NCBI RefSeq assembly: GCF_910596095.1
Contig: NC_056545.1
Span: forward strand, 21,847,067-21,911,066
Direction: 5' to 3'
Length of the DNA stretch: 64,000 nucleotides
Source: Thunnus maccoyii
Lineage: Eukaryota > Chordata > Actinopteri > Scombriformes > Scombridae
Below the pieces are notes generated by a model, which had not been told where the DNA came from, did not search any database, and saw only the letters and a list, made by a program, of their open reading frames with translations. Positions 29,366 to 54,516 of the stretch are shown here, in pieces (the stretch's first letter is position 1; each line of letters opens with the position of its first letter). A program made the translations under genes and the position numbers.

Positions 29366-30607
29366 GAGCCCTGGGTTCAGTACTAGGGACAGAAGCGGGT
29401 CACAAATTCCAATATGCGCTGTTTTTTTCTGGTATTTGGTGCGATTTGCTGCATTTTAGCTGTTTGACTTAACATGTGGGTAATTAAGTAAGACGTTTTT
29501 ACATGCACACTTCATACACAACAGTATATCCACAAATTATCAGATTAAATCAGTTTATACACTTTGGCCAATCTAAAATTAAATTACATTTCATTTTCAT
29601 AGATGAAATATGCATCATATAACTTATATAATATATAACTTAATCTGCACAATGCAAATTAACTAAGACACTTATATAACAATTTTTACACATTGTCACC
29701 TCAGATTTGTTCAATTATTGCGCACCTTAGTGTGTAGAGTGCATGGCATTTCATTCGCATTTCAATAGTTCATCTGTTTATGGTCAACATGTGTGTGTTG
29801 TTTGTCTGCACACACCACATGCTGCACGTCAGCGAGATATAATTAGCAGGTCTGAGGGTCCTCAGAGCAGCATCTTTAAAAAAACACAAAGAGATAAGAG
29901 GTATAAGCACAGACAAAAGGGTGAAATAAATCGAAACGCCACTGACTGACATTGATGAAGTTGACTAACAAGGGTGACATTGACGGTCGGGTCCAGCTGC
30001 TGCCCTCCTTCCCTCCCTCCCTCATGTTTGACCCAGTTGATGTCAAAGCTGGGTTCAGTACAAAGAAGCTAGTGTGGGGCAGGAGAAAACACCATGCTAT
30101 CTTGTTTTTTTTTTTTTGGAGAAGCCCCTCATCTTATTTTTCCTTGCCATTTTGAACCCATGGCAAACAACTGGACAATGTTATCAAAAGACATTAATAC
30201 TCATGCCATTATATAACACTATATTGCATTATATTTAAATGAAATGCTATCAGTAGTTTGTAACAGACTACACTTTGTAAGTCAGCATCACTAACCCTGA
30301 GTTACAGAGACATCAGATTTACCAGTTGGGCCAGACAATAATCCATTTAATGATCATCTGGTCATTTAAAAAATCTGAACATTTTTGAGTGATTTGCTAT
30401 TGGACATCAATTCACTCCTCAAAGATGTCGTGTTAGAAGAAAAAAAACCCCACACCACTGGTAAATTGTTCGGTGTGAGTCCGTCTCCTTTTGTCTTCTG
30501 AGCAATAGTAATTAGTATGCAGAGAGGATTAATGGCATGAGCATTGTTAAGCTGAAGGAGAAGCGCGGAGAGGAATGATGCCTTTAAAATCTCTGAGAAA
30601 ACCAGGC

Positions 30608-30645
<38 letters not shown>

Positions 30646-31672
30646 GGGGGGAAGACGAGAAGCATTAATTAACCTGAAGTACTGTATGTGAGTGCGTATA
30701 ATGGCTGTCAGCTTTACTTGTGAGATGTGAATAAGCAATAATGTTGACAATCAAAGGAAGGGATTAGGTAGGAGGACAAGTTTTAGAGGCTCGCTAGCTT
30801 GGGTGACAGGAAGAGGGCAATTCATTAATTTATGAATAAACTCTATTCCAATAAAGCGGATGCAGATGGTGGTCAGGGATGTGAGCAGCTCAGATGATGA
30901 ATTATTGGGTAACACTTAATAAGGCTGCCCGACAGTCATCAGTTAATGCATGAGCTGATTTTGAACAAACACATTACTCTCCAAGCTTTCAACTTAGTCA
31001 AAAATGCTATTTAGTTGCATTTATCATAATACATTTTGCATAATCAGATAGAAAATGGTACCTATATCATGATCAGCACTGACTACATTGTGAGTGCACT
31101 ATATGTCAATGTGAGTGTGTATGTATACTGTATGTACGTGGCACAGTGATCTATCTGTATGTCATTCTCATAACTATTTGCTGTGTGATAGATACACTTG
31201 CCAATATTTGTGCATTGAACGTGGTAATTTGCATGTGTTTATACAGGGGAGGAGGGGGCCCTGTAAAAATATTTGCACCACTTCCTATCCCTGCTATGGT
31301 AATCTGTGTTATGTTATCTTGTGACAAAGTGAACAAACTGCCATCAAACAAACAAACAAGCAAAGGACAAGAACGTGTCAGGCTCAGTCAGAAGTGAATT
31401 CAATGGCAATGACCTCCTGTGGCGGACGTCTGAATTATTTGTTTTACCGCATGATGAGGTAAGAGGAGGACTGAGCTCTTCTCCAACCGGGTGTTTATTT
31501 GTTTGCATGTTTGATTGTCTTTCATGATAATCTGCTGGCTGTTTGAAACCTGGGGAAACTGCAACCAGCCTCTGCTGCGTTTCAACATTTTCAAAGATGT
31601 GCTAAAACTGCAGGAGGAGCACAAGGACAAAGAGGACTGGGAGAAGTGTGTCTGTTGTGTTGTTGGAGGTAG
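29366..31672. other. Intergenic region between plp1 and the third MITE copy
   Basis: No gene recognised. A (GA)n microsatellite lies at 30609-30642. Short open frames here are low-complexity or unsupported. Confidence 0.5.
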
Positions 31673-32261
31673 TTAAATGATAGATTCATAATTTTTAACA
31701 ATGGTCAGGTGCCCCAATAAACATTGAAACAGGTTTTTCTTGCTTTACTCATTCCTCCTGTTCATACTGACCATTAGAAGATCCCTTCATAATGTACTCG
31801 CAATGTAACTGATGGGGGACAAAATCTACAGTCCTCCTTCTGTGCAAAAATGTATTTAAAAGTTTATTTGAAGTTAATATGAAGCTTCAGCTGCCCAAAT
31901 TAGTCATATCAAGTAGATATCTTTCAAAGTCTTTTTAGTGCCAAATCCCCTCTTTTTGTTACAGTCCTTCCACTGCGGCTGAACAGGGAAACACTGTCGA
32001 GACACAAAGAGGGAATTTTCTACTAAAAAGACTAACTGTGAAAGATATCCACTTCATTAGACTAACTCAGACAGCTGACATTTCATATTAGCTTCAGACA
32101 AACTTTTAAATACATTTTTGGTCAAAATGAGGAGGGTGGATTTTGTCGCCCAACACTTGTAAGTGCATTTGGAGGAGCTCTTTTAATGGGCAGTATGAAG
32201 AACAAGAATGATTACGGCTAGAAAAAACAGTTTCAATGTTCATATGGCTGACAGTCAAGTA
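31673..32261. mobile_element. TTAA-type fold-back MITE, copy 3
   Basis: It starts TTAAATGATAGATTCATAAT and is colinear with the copies at 12514 and 19428. Shared blocks include CTGTTCATACTGACCATTAG, GATCCCTTCATAATG, TCATATCAAGTAGATATC and GGGAAACACTGTCGAGACA. The right end is eroded. It is the most diverged of the three copies. Confidence 0.8.
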
Positions 32262-33233
32262 TGGCAGAGAAACATGATGGTGTGGGGTAGTTAAGTTATT
32301 ATCAACAGGTCGCGTTTTTATAAACTGTACATTCAACAGTGTGACATGACTACTGGTGCATGTCTATAGTGTCTGACGCTAGTGCCTTAAAGAGAGACTA
32401 TGTAACTTCTGCTTAACAGGGGTCATTTGGATTTTACATAGGCTACCGTAACATAATGGTAAATGGTAAAACTTAGTGTAATAGTAGCAAAAATCGTAGT
32501 CAGAAAGTTAGCTAACTGACTCAGTAACACAACATTATACTTTGAAAAGTTAGCTAACATTAGCCACCATAAGCTACTAGAGCAAGTAAGGTTGTAGAGG
32601 TAAAACACTTGAGTATAAGGAACTGATCAAGGGTTCATTTCATTTCTTACAATTTCAACTTTTAGTTTTGTCAGAAGAAGAATGTATAATTTATTTTACA
32701 TAACTTACTGACTCCATTTTATTCCCAAGATAAATCCAACCTGATTCTTTTTCCAAAATTGACCCCAACTCTCAAGTTAACCTGGACCCAGACACTGAGT
32801 AGGTGTGGATTACATTTCACACAGTTATGAATATCTCTTTAAAGACACCTTTAAGCCAGTTATTATACTTGCCTTATTCATACAAAGTGTGATCAAATCC
32901 CAATTTTTGACAAGACCCATCTTTAGTTCCAAAAATCTTTTAATAGTCGTCTCATTTAGGTTAAACAACATTATGACAGGTTCAAAGACATCAAATCTCA
33001 AAGCTTGACGTCCATCATGTCCATCCAGTAAAGAGTGACCCCCGGATATATCTTGGTACGCATGGGGTCCAAACCACTTTGGAGCAGGAGCAATAATCTG
33101 TAAGTTTCATGAAACTCCTTTTAAAATGTGAATAATTGAGTTGGTATACATACAATTAGAATGTAATTACAGTTATCTTTCTGAAGACCTTACAGTATTC
33201 ATAAACAAACGACAAATAAAATGTTGGTCTAAG
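32262..33233. other. Intergenic region beyond the nlgn3 3' end
   Basis: AT-rich sequence without a recognised gene or repeat. Confidence 0.4.
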
Positions 33234-33239
33234 TTTATT
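33234..33239 (-). terminator. Candidate poly(A) signal of nlgn3
   Basis: AATAAA on the minus strand about 950 bases past the nlgn3 stop. The intervening 3' UTR contains a (CA)n tract at 33497-33542. Other signals further on cannot be excluded. Confidence 0.4.
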
Positions 33240-34187
33240 CTGTACAAACAAGCCAAGCCAAAAGAACCATGTGTTGGTTAGAGTAGGAAAACACATTTTT
33301 TAAGCGAGTCTCTTTTTATAGTAAAGCAGAAGTTATATTCCTACAGTGTAGTAAGCAAAATCAGAGACACATGAAACAAAAATATAGCAAGGATACTCAA
33401 ATAGACTACAATAGATTACACAACACTACATATGCAAAACTTAATGGTTACTTTCAAACAATGCCTAATTTACATTTTTGTAGCGCACTTCTCAGTACAC
33501 ACACCCACACACACACACCCACACACACACACACACACACACGGGGGTGCTATTTTTAGCATTGCCAGATAGACATATTTTGGTTAAATTGGATATTGTT
33601 AACACGTGTGACCAGTATTTGAGTAAAATTTCAATCCATTATTGTTATGATTCCACAGCAATTCCTTATGTGAGCGAGTTACAAGGCATTTTAAAGTAAT
33701 TACAGTAAAAATACATTTTCATAATAAGCAATGTACCATGAGAAATATGTATAAAATAGCTTGATAATAGTAATAATAATACTGCTTTTCAGCTTTTCCC
33801 AGATCTCATCTCTGTCCGCCACGAGTTGTAATGTCACTTTGTTCCACGAGATCAAAATAGATATCACAGAGTAAGAAAAAGCTTCCCATACAAATCCAAC
33901 TGTATAAACATTATACTAAGTTCTTGCTAGGTAAAGTTCCAAAAAAGCCAAAGTGGAAAATGAAATGCACTTTTTCTTTTTCACTGCCTTTGAAAATGAT
34001 TATTATAAAATGACTCTGCAGTTAGACTTCCTATTATGAGAGAGCAAAGGCAGGATGTTGGAGGTTGTACACCTTTGGAAAAGACAGAACGAACATATTC
34101 AATCCTATTTTACCTACACATCCTAAATACAGCTTTACATTTCCGTGTTTTATGTACGTCGCAGGTCTCCTCTCGTCTCCGGCCAGG

Positions 34188-46059
<11,872 letters not shown>

Positions 46060-46249
46060 GGTCTGGGCAAGACAGTGCCCTGGCACAACACAAATGCACA
46101 CTGTAGTGTCCGCTCAGTCCCTCTGCACTGACCCTGTCAAACACACATCACTCACTGCGCCTTTGGCTCCAACGGTTATCAAATCCAAATACACCTCAGT
46201 CAGGTATGGACCACCCACGCTTCCGCTTTTCATTGCAGTGCACACAGAT

Positions 46250-49200
46250 CTGAAAACAAGAGGATAAGAGAAATGAGACAATTAAACATCACAAATATGT
46301 GAAAATAGTCTTGAAAATCTTTATAATTGACATTTTTGATGAAAGTAGTATCTTCTTACTAAATATTGGAGCTCAAAATACATATTTTTTATATAAGCTG
46401 TGTATTACTTCACTGCTAATAACCTCTTTGGACAAACTGCAGTCTTATAAGAGCAAATGTATGCTTTTACATATACAAATCATTAAATACTGATCTTTAT
46501 GTACCAGTGGAGGAGGCGATGGGAGGAATCTGAAAGACCCATCTGCTGTGATGTTGGAGTGATGCTGCAAAAGCATCTCAAGATAAAAAGGTGTTAAGCA
46601 CCCTGTTTCTTATGTAAAAGCAACCCAGTGAACAGCGAAGAAAGACAAATCTTTAATATGCACTGAAGAGAAATTAAAAGGTCTTCGTTGGAAAGAAAAT
46701 CTATGAGTTGATTATGATGTTTCAGTGTTTCAAAAACACCAAATAGCCTATCTCAAATCATTTTGTCAAACATTGTGTCTTCCATCTTCAGTCAGCAACA
46801 CTTTCAGCTGCTGACATGAAGATGCGTGATGGAAGTGTTTCACAGAACAAACATGTCTGATGGGAGTCACACCAGCACCAAACCCTCCTCATGAAGTAGA
46901 GTAATTGCAGGTTAATTGAAAGACTTGAGAAAGGCTTATAGCAGCATAAGACCGTTGGAATTCAATATTGGAAGAAAAGGATCCTTTGACGCCTTTCTGA
47001 AAAGCTGATTTGTTGCAGTCTGTGTGTGCTGCAATCCATTTTTCCCCAGTTTTCTCTTCTTTCAGCAAACACAAATGGTTAGTCAATGAAAGAAAAGTGC
47101 GTGTTATTCAGCCTTTATTGTCATAATAACTACATGAAACTGTTTTTTATTCTTAACACTAAATCAAGTATTAAGAAACACTACTAATTCACATAGCAGC
47201 CCTTTTGGAAGCCTAGATAAAATCTAATTGATTCCACATTTTTCTCAGTGACAAATTCCACTAATATTACACTACTTGAAGTGCAGATAACAATCTCTAA
47301 CCCAAACCACTGTTACCAGAGCTTCTATATGAGGATGAGTGTTAACTAGTAGCTGGTTCATCAGCGTACACTGTGAATGCTTCAGTAAACAGGAGATACA
47401 CATCCACCCCTAATCACATGTGCACACTGTACGTCAAATGTAAGTACAGATCTACAGAGAGAAAACCGTGTTGTGCTTCTTTCAATCTTGTAATCTAAAC
47501 TGCACCCCATTTAAGTCCTCACAGCAGTAAGCATATATTGCTCGACATGGGGTTCTCGCTGGCTTGTCAATGAACAAAACAAAAAACAAGCTTGTTAACC
47601 TAATCAAACTGCCTGGAGCATTGTGAAAGACTGCAGCTAAACAGCTCTCTTTCAAACTGATGAACCTATCTATTAAGACGGGAGACAATTTCTTCCCTCG
47701 AATATGAGCAACTAATTAACCGTACATGCGGTGTATTGGCTTTCCTCTCTCCCTGCAACACTTTTGTTTACACTAGCAGGAAAATAAACACAAATAAAGG
47801 CAACTCGCCCCCTCTCTTTCACAGGTGCGGCACATTACCTGATATGCACAGCCTCACCGTCTGCCCTTTTTTTTTTTTTTTTTAAAGAACGAAACATATT
47901 ACAGTAAGATCACAGAGGTTCATTTGAGAAATGCTGTACCCCTCTCTGCTCTGGGCCAGCTTTGTCTGTTTTAATTAACACTTAGATTTGTTCCTTCTCC
48001 TCTCTGTTATTTGACAGTGATATACGGGCTCCCAAGACATCAAAATGGAAAAGATGGAGAACCTGATTTTTTTTTTTTTTTTGTAGATCGGGGCACATCT
48101 TCTGGTTTTGATCTGACGCTGATAATAAATAACTGGATTCCATTTGGAGGTTAAAAAAAAATCTGATGTGAAATCATTATCAATTAACAAATTAGCAGAC
48201 ACATGCTGCACAGTGGGCATCACTAATGAGACTTGGTTAGTTGTCTCGAGCTTAAGATGCAGCTCTGGCAGTAAAAAAAAAACTACCAGGGCTGCTGCAG
48301 ATCAAAGGGATAATATGAATTCTTAAAATGAGCGGCATTTCCATTTAAATTATACATGCATTCGTGATATTTGTATCAATAGATTTGCATTTCCTACCAG
48401 TGTGACTTCAAATGAAACATCTAATTGGATTGATTGGAACAAAGCTAGCTTTTTTATGACTGTACCTGATATACACTTCTTTCATTTTGTTTTCCTGATG
48501 TTACTGCAGAGAGTCCACTGAATACCGCCTTCAACTAGGCTGCAAAGTCTAATTTTTCCAACTTGTGGTCTGCGATGGGCCAGATGTGGATAAAAGCTTT
48601 ATAGCTTACACCAAATGGGCCATGTAATAAAAGTGAGCCATCACTCAGTCAAATTTGATACACTGCAAGTTTTTGGGCAATTTAAACTGGCAAAATGCCC
48701 GGCAACAAGTAAGGAAAGACACTAGCTGGGTAAAATATTTTTTCCAATTAAATGCCTACAATAACTCAGCAACTAAGTGATATGTTCAAAAAATGTTTTA
48801 CGACCATAACATTTTATTCTAACAGACAATTTTGCAGCATCAGCCAGATGTGTATGCATCACAGTGGTGGCCAGGTCTCATGGGTTTTCCTGGAACCTTT
48901 AAATCACTATGACAGACTTTGGTTCCAGTTAAAGACGTATTAAAATGATTGTTATAATCATGTTTCACATCTCTACACCTGCATCATTGACAGGCACACA
49001 AGTCAACACCAATTCACCACTAATAAAAATCTCTGGGACAGCATCTTATTGATTGGTTTCTGGTAGCCGGGGGCCCCTTGTCATGACAGCATTTGTGAAG
49101 CCCTACTATGTCAGACAACAACAGTACCGGGCTCCCAATGCCCTTGTAATGCGACTGGTGTGGATTCAGACCGTTTTAGTGGATTCCCCCAAATCCGCCT

Positions 49201-49370
49201 AATATAGCAGTGCAATAAAGAGGAGGAGGGATTGATGCAGGGAAGACTAACAGACAGAAAACATGCAGGTGGCACTCCACATGATGACCACTGCTTTTAT
49301 AAATGAATGAAATGATCCAGACCCACAGAGAAAACCAAGCCACAGCCCAGATAGCATCGACAAACTGCTG

Positions 49371-49446
<76 letters not shown>

Positions 49447-49676
49447 CCTCACGTTGTGACAGGGAAGCTTGTTTAATCTAGGTCTAGGACGGTGTAATAT
49501 TGGATACAATGGGGGGAAAAAATTGACGAGCCAACAATTACTCCATCACGGTCAATCGTAGAGAAATAGCTCTAGATAAAACAATTAGCCCAGATGTCTG
49601 TGATCAATCTGAACAAAGATTCGTCCCACGGAGAAAAAAAAACAAAAAAAACCCCAGAATCATTAGGTTAACTCAC
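46250..49676 (-). other. nlgn3 5' UTR intron
   Basis: The intron between the noncoding first exon (donor at 49677) and the start-codon exon. It is AT-rich, with A/T runs near 47870 and 48070 and the long (GT)n at 49373-49443. No gene recognised. Confidence 0.45.
49373..49443. repeat. Long perfect (GT)n microsatellite
   Basis: About 35 uninterrupted GT units, 230 bases inside the nlgn3 5' UTR intron. The lack of interruptions suggests a hypervariable locus. Confidence 0.98.
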
Positions 49677-49960
49677 CTGCTTTTACAGAAGCTGATACGC
49701 GCTCCATCTCGAGATTTCCTCCATACCATGCCCGTCAGTTTCGCAAAAAGACAACGGACAGCGAGTGAAATATCCCCCAGTTTCAGCATCAAACACACAG
49801 ATCTTCACTCTTATCTCCTGCTTTGCACGGTCTGCGTGCTTTGCGCATTCACGACGCCAAGGTCAGGAGCGCCAACGGTTTTAATGGAGCGCCCACCATA
49901 GAGATCTCTCTACGGCGCCCACTGCCAGCGCGTTACTAGGCAACCACCGGGATACGCCAG
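49677..49960 (-). promoter_or_regulatory. nlgn3 noncoding first exon and probable promoter
   Basis: A donor AGCAG then GTGAGTT on the minus strand at 49677 closes a noncoding exon. Just upstream (49855-49960) the sequence becomes GC- and CpG-richer. It carries GTTACTAGGCAAC at 49932-49944, close to the RFX X-box consensus. The start site is inferred. Confidence 0.5.
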
Positions 49961-51122
49961 TGCATTAAATTCACCCTCTAACAGCCGACAAAATCCCAAT
50001 TTAGAAACCATTAACTAACCACCTTAAACCTCGGACAGCACTCACGCACTCACATGCTTTGTGCTCGGCCGAAACCCATCTGCCTTTGACTAGATAAGTG
50101 TTTTTTTTTTTTCAAGAAGCGTGCAGGCCTGCGCGGTGAGAAGATGTGCGGGGTAGTTTAGAGCGAATACATTACATTTCATTGGCACATATAAGCCTTT
50201 TAGCAAATTTGTTACAGCCATGGCAAAATGGGATATAGGAAAATAAGAAAACACCAGAAAGAAACTGCAAACTGTCTTCCAATATGTTTATGTAGGCCTA
50301 TATGTATATTTTAAATTCCTAATAAACTAATCCCCTCGTAGCTAAGTCTAAAAAATATGGATTCACTAATCAAACCTCTGTGCTCACACCACTATGTGAA
50401 TTGTTTCTAAAAAACAACAACAAAACTCAGTGCTGGAGAGCCTTGCAAATTAATGAGAGCAATGAAACAACAGGCCTGCACTCTTGTTTAACAAGCAGAT
50501 TGGATGGGCAATGCATGGAGAGTCTTCCCCCTATTTAACCACAATAGAAAACCCTTTAACAACTGTTGTGATGCAAAATGACCACAGGTGGCAGGAAATT
50601 AGTTTAAGACAAGGGGGAGCGAAAAGTTCTTTTCATGATGAAATACACTGCATACTGAAAATCACTAGTATTATGGTATTGTTTCTGGTGCTTCTTGAAC
50701 TCATCGCCTGCTGGCTGCTATAAATGTTTCTTATGTGTTTATTTTAAGTATTTTTAATTTAGGGATTTAAGCTTACTTGGCTTTTCCGCTGTTAAATTTC
50801 TCCAGAAGTGTCATCTAAATGGATAAACTGAATCCCCATATGGAATCTGCTTTGACCATACACTCCAAATCCACTAACAGTATGAAATGAAATCCAGACA
50901 GCTGCTGACAAAGCAAACATTTTCCCCCACATATCGTTTTTTTTTCCATAATGCCCAGTGGCCATAGCTGTGATCTTTGCATGTTTAGAGCAGAGGCAGA
51001 GAGATGCTGCCTCTTGATGTCTGTTTAAAGCTGGGTTACCAAAGCGAGGAAAAAGCTTTTTATATGAGAAAATGGCCTGCATGGATGTCTGCTGATGCTC
51101 ATGCAGGGCACAATATCTAGTT

Positions 51123-51159
51123 CTATATCTATATCTATATCTATATCTATATCTATATA
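51123..51159. repeat. (CTATAT)n microsatellite
   Basis: Six tandem CTATAT hexamers. Confidence 0.95.
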
Positions 51160-51894
51160 CTGTAGGTCACATACCATTATGAAGGTTATATTTCAAAATG
51201 CATGGAGATAATTACCTTCCATAATCAAGTTAGTTTTATGCATTCCAGACTTTCTGAAGAGGACATTTTTTTGTGCACTGGACTTATCAGCATTACCCTT
51301 GTGCCATGCGAAAAGTCCAACAAGTACATTCTGAAAGGAAGACATTTTAATTAAAGACCCAATTTCCACTCCAGATATGTGCAGTCATGGATAGTTTCTC
51401 CACATGAACTCTAAATGTGGGCTGAATCAGCTTGATTAGGGAGAAAGATGAAGCAGCTTCCGTGGCCGTGATTGTGCCAGAGCAGCCGTCGTCCTTCACT
51501 GTCTTCTTTCATAATGCAAAAATTCACATCTAGGGTTGGTAGGCATTCAGAGCTTTGCCGAAGGACAGCTCAGCAGGATGAAAGCTTACTGTACAGGACT
51601 TTAAACTGACTTCGCTTACAGTCCCCAGCATACCTTATAAAATACGAGGTCCTGTAGAATGCAAGCTCTTGTACTTAGAGGAGTGTTTCAGTGGTGCCAC
51701 AGGCATCAAAATACATATTTATACCAGTCTTTCAGGCATCATATACTTAATTTCTGCATATATTTGCTCTAGTACATGTCATGAAAGCCTGAATGTGTGT
51801 AGCCTGGGATCAATCTATCAAGGCCTCAACCAGCCTGTCCTGATGGGCCCACTTGTCAATAATCCAACATTGTTTTTTTCAAGCTGAGCCTGAC

Positions 51895-52380
51895 TGGGCA
51901 CCATGATTGCAGGCCTCGGCCACCAGGCACTCACCCATGAGCTCCCCTGCAGGCCTGGCTGGAGGAAGGAGCATCAGTGGAGCAAACTCAACTGTGAGAG
52001 GGGTTTGGCAGAATCAAGAAGAAGAACAACTGACACGGCCTCTGTGGTCACAAGCACTGGGTGACTGAAAGATTAAAATCAAGGTTACAAGAGGTCGAAT
52101 TGGGCTCACCCTGAGGGTCTTAGCAAGGACCTCAGATAAATGAAAGGTACTCAGTGTAGTCTCCCTTCCTTGAAAGGAACCAGCTTAGGTGGTTTGTGCA
52201 TCTGATAAGCATGACTCCCTGTGGAGGTACATCCAACAATAAAGGGATTACATATCCCATCTGCCCTGAGAGCTCCTCGGGATAACCCAGGAGGAGCTGG
52301 AAGACGTAGCTGAGGAGAGGAACACCTGTGCTATCTTGCTGCTGTTGCCGCCACCTGATCCCAGATCAATTTGCCATATT
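51895..52380 (+). mobile_element. Decayed LINE relic
   Basis: The blocks GGCCTCGGCCACCAGGCACT, GAATTGGGCTCACCCTGAGG, GAAAGGAACCAGCTTAGGTG and CCCAGGAGGAGCTGGAAG follow one another in the order seen in a very common teleost non-LTR retrotransposon, with gaps. The frames are full of stops, so this is an old internally deleted copy. The intergenic sequence on either side (50000-51890, 52380-53010) shows no gene. Confidence 0.65.
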
Positions 52381-53009
52381 AAACCTTTTTGGCGACAACT
52401 CATAAACCTACCACAGTCTGCTGTCTGCCTTTTAAAAATGCTCTTCTCATCTGTCATGTCTGTGTTTCAAGCACTGTAATCAGTGAATATCCACCTTCAT
52501 TATCTCTTAAGCATCCTTCAAGGAGACATAGCATCTTAATTCAACCCTTTGTCTAATAAGGGTCAGTATTGTCTTTGCTTTCTGGATTCCCAGTGGCCCT
52601 TTCCCACCCCTCTTTTCCTCTGCTTTGTTCTTCAGGACCTACTGCAGTGTCTGTTGAGTGCTGAGACGATACAGCACCAGCATGCCCAAATAATGCACAG
52701 CACTCCTACCGTTCTCCTCAAACAACCATTTCACTACATAATGGATATGATGCAAGATTCACAGTCTTTCATGTTGTCCTGGCATCTCTCGTGTTTCTTG
52801 GTAATGTACCTATATTTCTATACATTTTTGTCATTTGTTGAGATATTTACATAGCCATCTCCTTCCTACAACTTCTTCCTCTCAGTTAATTTACTTTCTG
52901 TATGTCACTGGATTTCATTGTCAGGTTATATTTATATATTTTTTCATTAATGTAAATGAAACAAAATAAAATGTATCTTTGTTCCTTGAATACACCATAA
53001 ATAGATTAC

Positions 53010-53240
53010 ATTAGATTAGTATGAAACTTTAATGAACCCCAGGGGAAAGTGGGTCATGGTAGCTGTAGAGATATACAGTAGATAAGACAAGAGCAAATAG
53101 AAATGGCTGATGAAGATACTAGAAGAAAAAACACAACAAGATATATAAAAAATATGGTGGTTATAGTGACTATTGCACACTGAATATACTGCCAATTGCA
53201 TAACAAGTGATAGATAGAGTCCTTCATTTGACAGTGAGCA
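53010..53240. repeat. Interspersed repeat of LINE-tail type
   Basis: ATGAAACTTTAATGAACCCC followed by AGGGGAAAGTGGG, then AT-rich sequence ending in TGACTATTGCACACTG. It resembles the fragments near 2.9 and 4.9 kb and was probably truncated on insertion. Confidence 0.5.
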
Positions 53241-53469
53241 CATGTTTTTAGGTTATAGATGCAGTGAATACAAAATGTGCATCATTGCAGACAGAGGATA
53301 GTGAGCACACAGAAATCTGTCAAAATATGCAAATGTCTAATGTAAATTATTCATATATTGATCATTTTACAGTTGGAGGTGACATATTTATAGATGCACC
53401 TCATTCCAAAAAATCAGCTACAAAAGCAACTTATTACCAAATCATTGAATTCTGCACTTATTTGCTACT

Positions 53470-53559
53470 CTAAAGGGTGCGCTCCCTTTTCTGTAGGACT
53501 GGAGATATCATGTAGAAATTGTCTGTCAGACACCTCTGGGTGTTCTTGAGGTGGGGGTC
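53470..53559 (-). other. Orphan exon-like frame
   Basis: On the minus strand an excellent acceptor (pyrimidine-rich TTTTCTTTACCCAG) is followed by 29 codons and a TAG stop: DPHLKNTQRCLTDNFYMISP, ending KRERTL. The composition is protein-like. I do not recognise the family, and no matching upstream exon was found between here and the cchcr1 promoter. It could be the last exon of a small divergent gene sharing that promoter, a pseudo-exon, or chance. Confidence 0.3.
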
Positions 53560-54399
53560 CTGGGTAAAGAAAAGAAAAGCTTAGTTTATCAATTCATTAA
53601 GTGCATGTCCACAGAGCCCATTTTCCACTAATGGTCACAATGATATCTCTATTCAAATTAAAATACCTCATGGAATAATCTCATGTGAATGCTCTTATGG
53701 ACCAGAACTTTAATTGCACACACTAAGGGACAGGTAGGCAGAGGTAATGATTAATTTTCATATGATGTATGCTGCTCTCCCTGCTGTGATTTCCCAGCCA
53801 GTGTTCATTATCAGTATCTAACAGCTTATAATGCTTTGTAATTTACCCTGCACTGAAGTATAGCTTGTTATGATAGGGATCCCCTATGGAGTTTGAGACC
53901 CTTCTATCATTACCTCCTATCATACGATACTGTGTGTCAATCAAACTCACAGCTCCACCCCTGTGCAACAAAATGTTATAGTACTGGACTTAAGATGTCC
54001 TGAGTTTAGTCTATCAGGATAGCTGCTATCCCAGGTTGGGTACTGGATCCGTGCCACGTAAACTCTGCACCAATATCACGGTTTAGACTGGGCCAATGCA
54101 GGGTTTTGTCTTGGGAAGGAGACGATAAATGTGGGGCAGTCTGATACAGCAGGAAGTCCACCCTGCAAGACTGCGCTCAGGGAAAACGAAAACCAAGTTT
54201 ACTTTAAGGTTCCTTCCAATCTCCCGTGATGCACCGCGCTGTTGTAATTTGTTGTGTATTTATATTAAATTAATAAACATGAATATTAGCCGGGTTGCAG
54301 CGACTGCTGAAATCCTTTAACTAATTTAACCGACGTTTAATTTGAACATAAAAAGTTGGCTAACAAAAGTAGCTCAGGCGGAGAGTTCACCGTTGTAAA
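53560..54399. other. Region upstream of cchcr1
   Basis: Read on both strands for exons that could precede the orphan exon-like frame; none has convincing start and splice sites. The segment around 54000-54180 looks like unclassified repeat-like sequence. Confidence 0.35.
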
Positions 54400-54516
54400 C
54401 CTGTAACTAAGGCAACGACGAATGACGTGAGTCGCGGGAGAATAAACGCGATCAGAGCAACACAACAACTTGGGAACTGTTTGTGTTCCTGTTTAGTTTG
54501 TGATTTCCAGTTATAT
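54400..54516 (+). promoter_or_regulatory. cchcr1 promoter with X-box-like site
   Basis: GTAACTAAGGCAAC (54403-54416) resembles the RFX X-box, with a perfect right half-site GGCAAC. A CRE-like TGACGTGA follows at 54423-54430. Both lie within about 115 bases of the start codon. RFX factors drive many centriole and cilium genes, which suits CCHCR1. The start site is inferred. Confidence 0.5.

Noticed and set aside
46060-46101. Upstream extension of the nlgn3 frame to 46101
   Set aside because: The codon at 46101 is GTG; the first in-frame ATG is 46059 and gives MWL as in the human protein.
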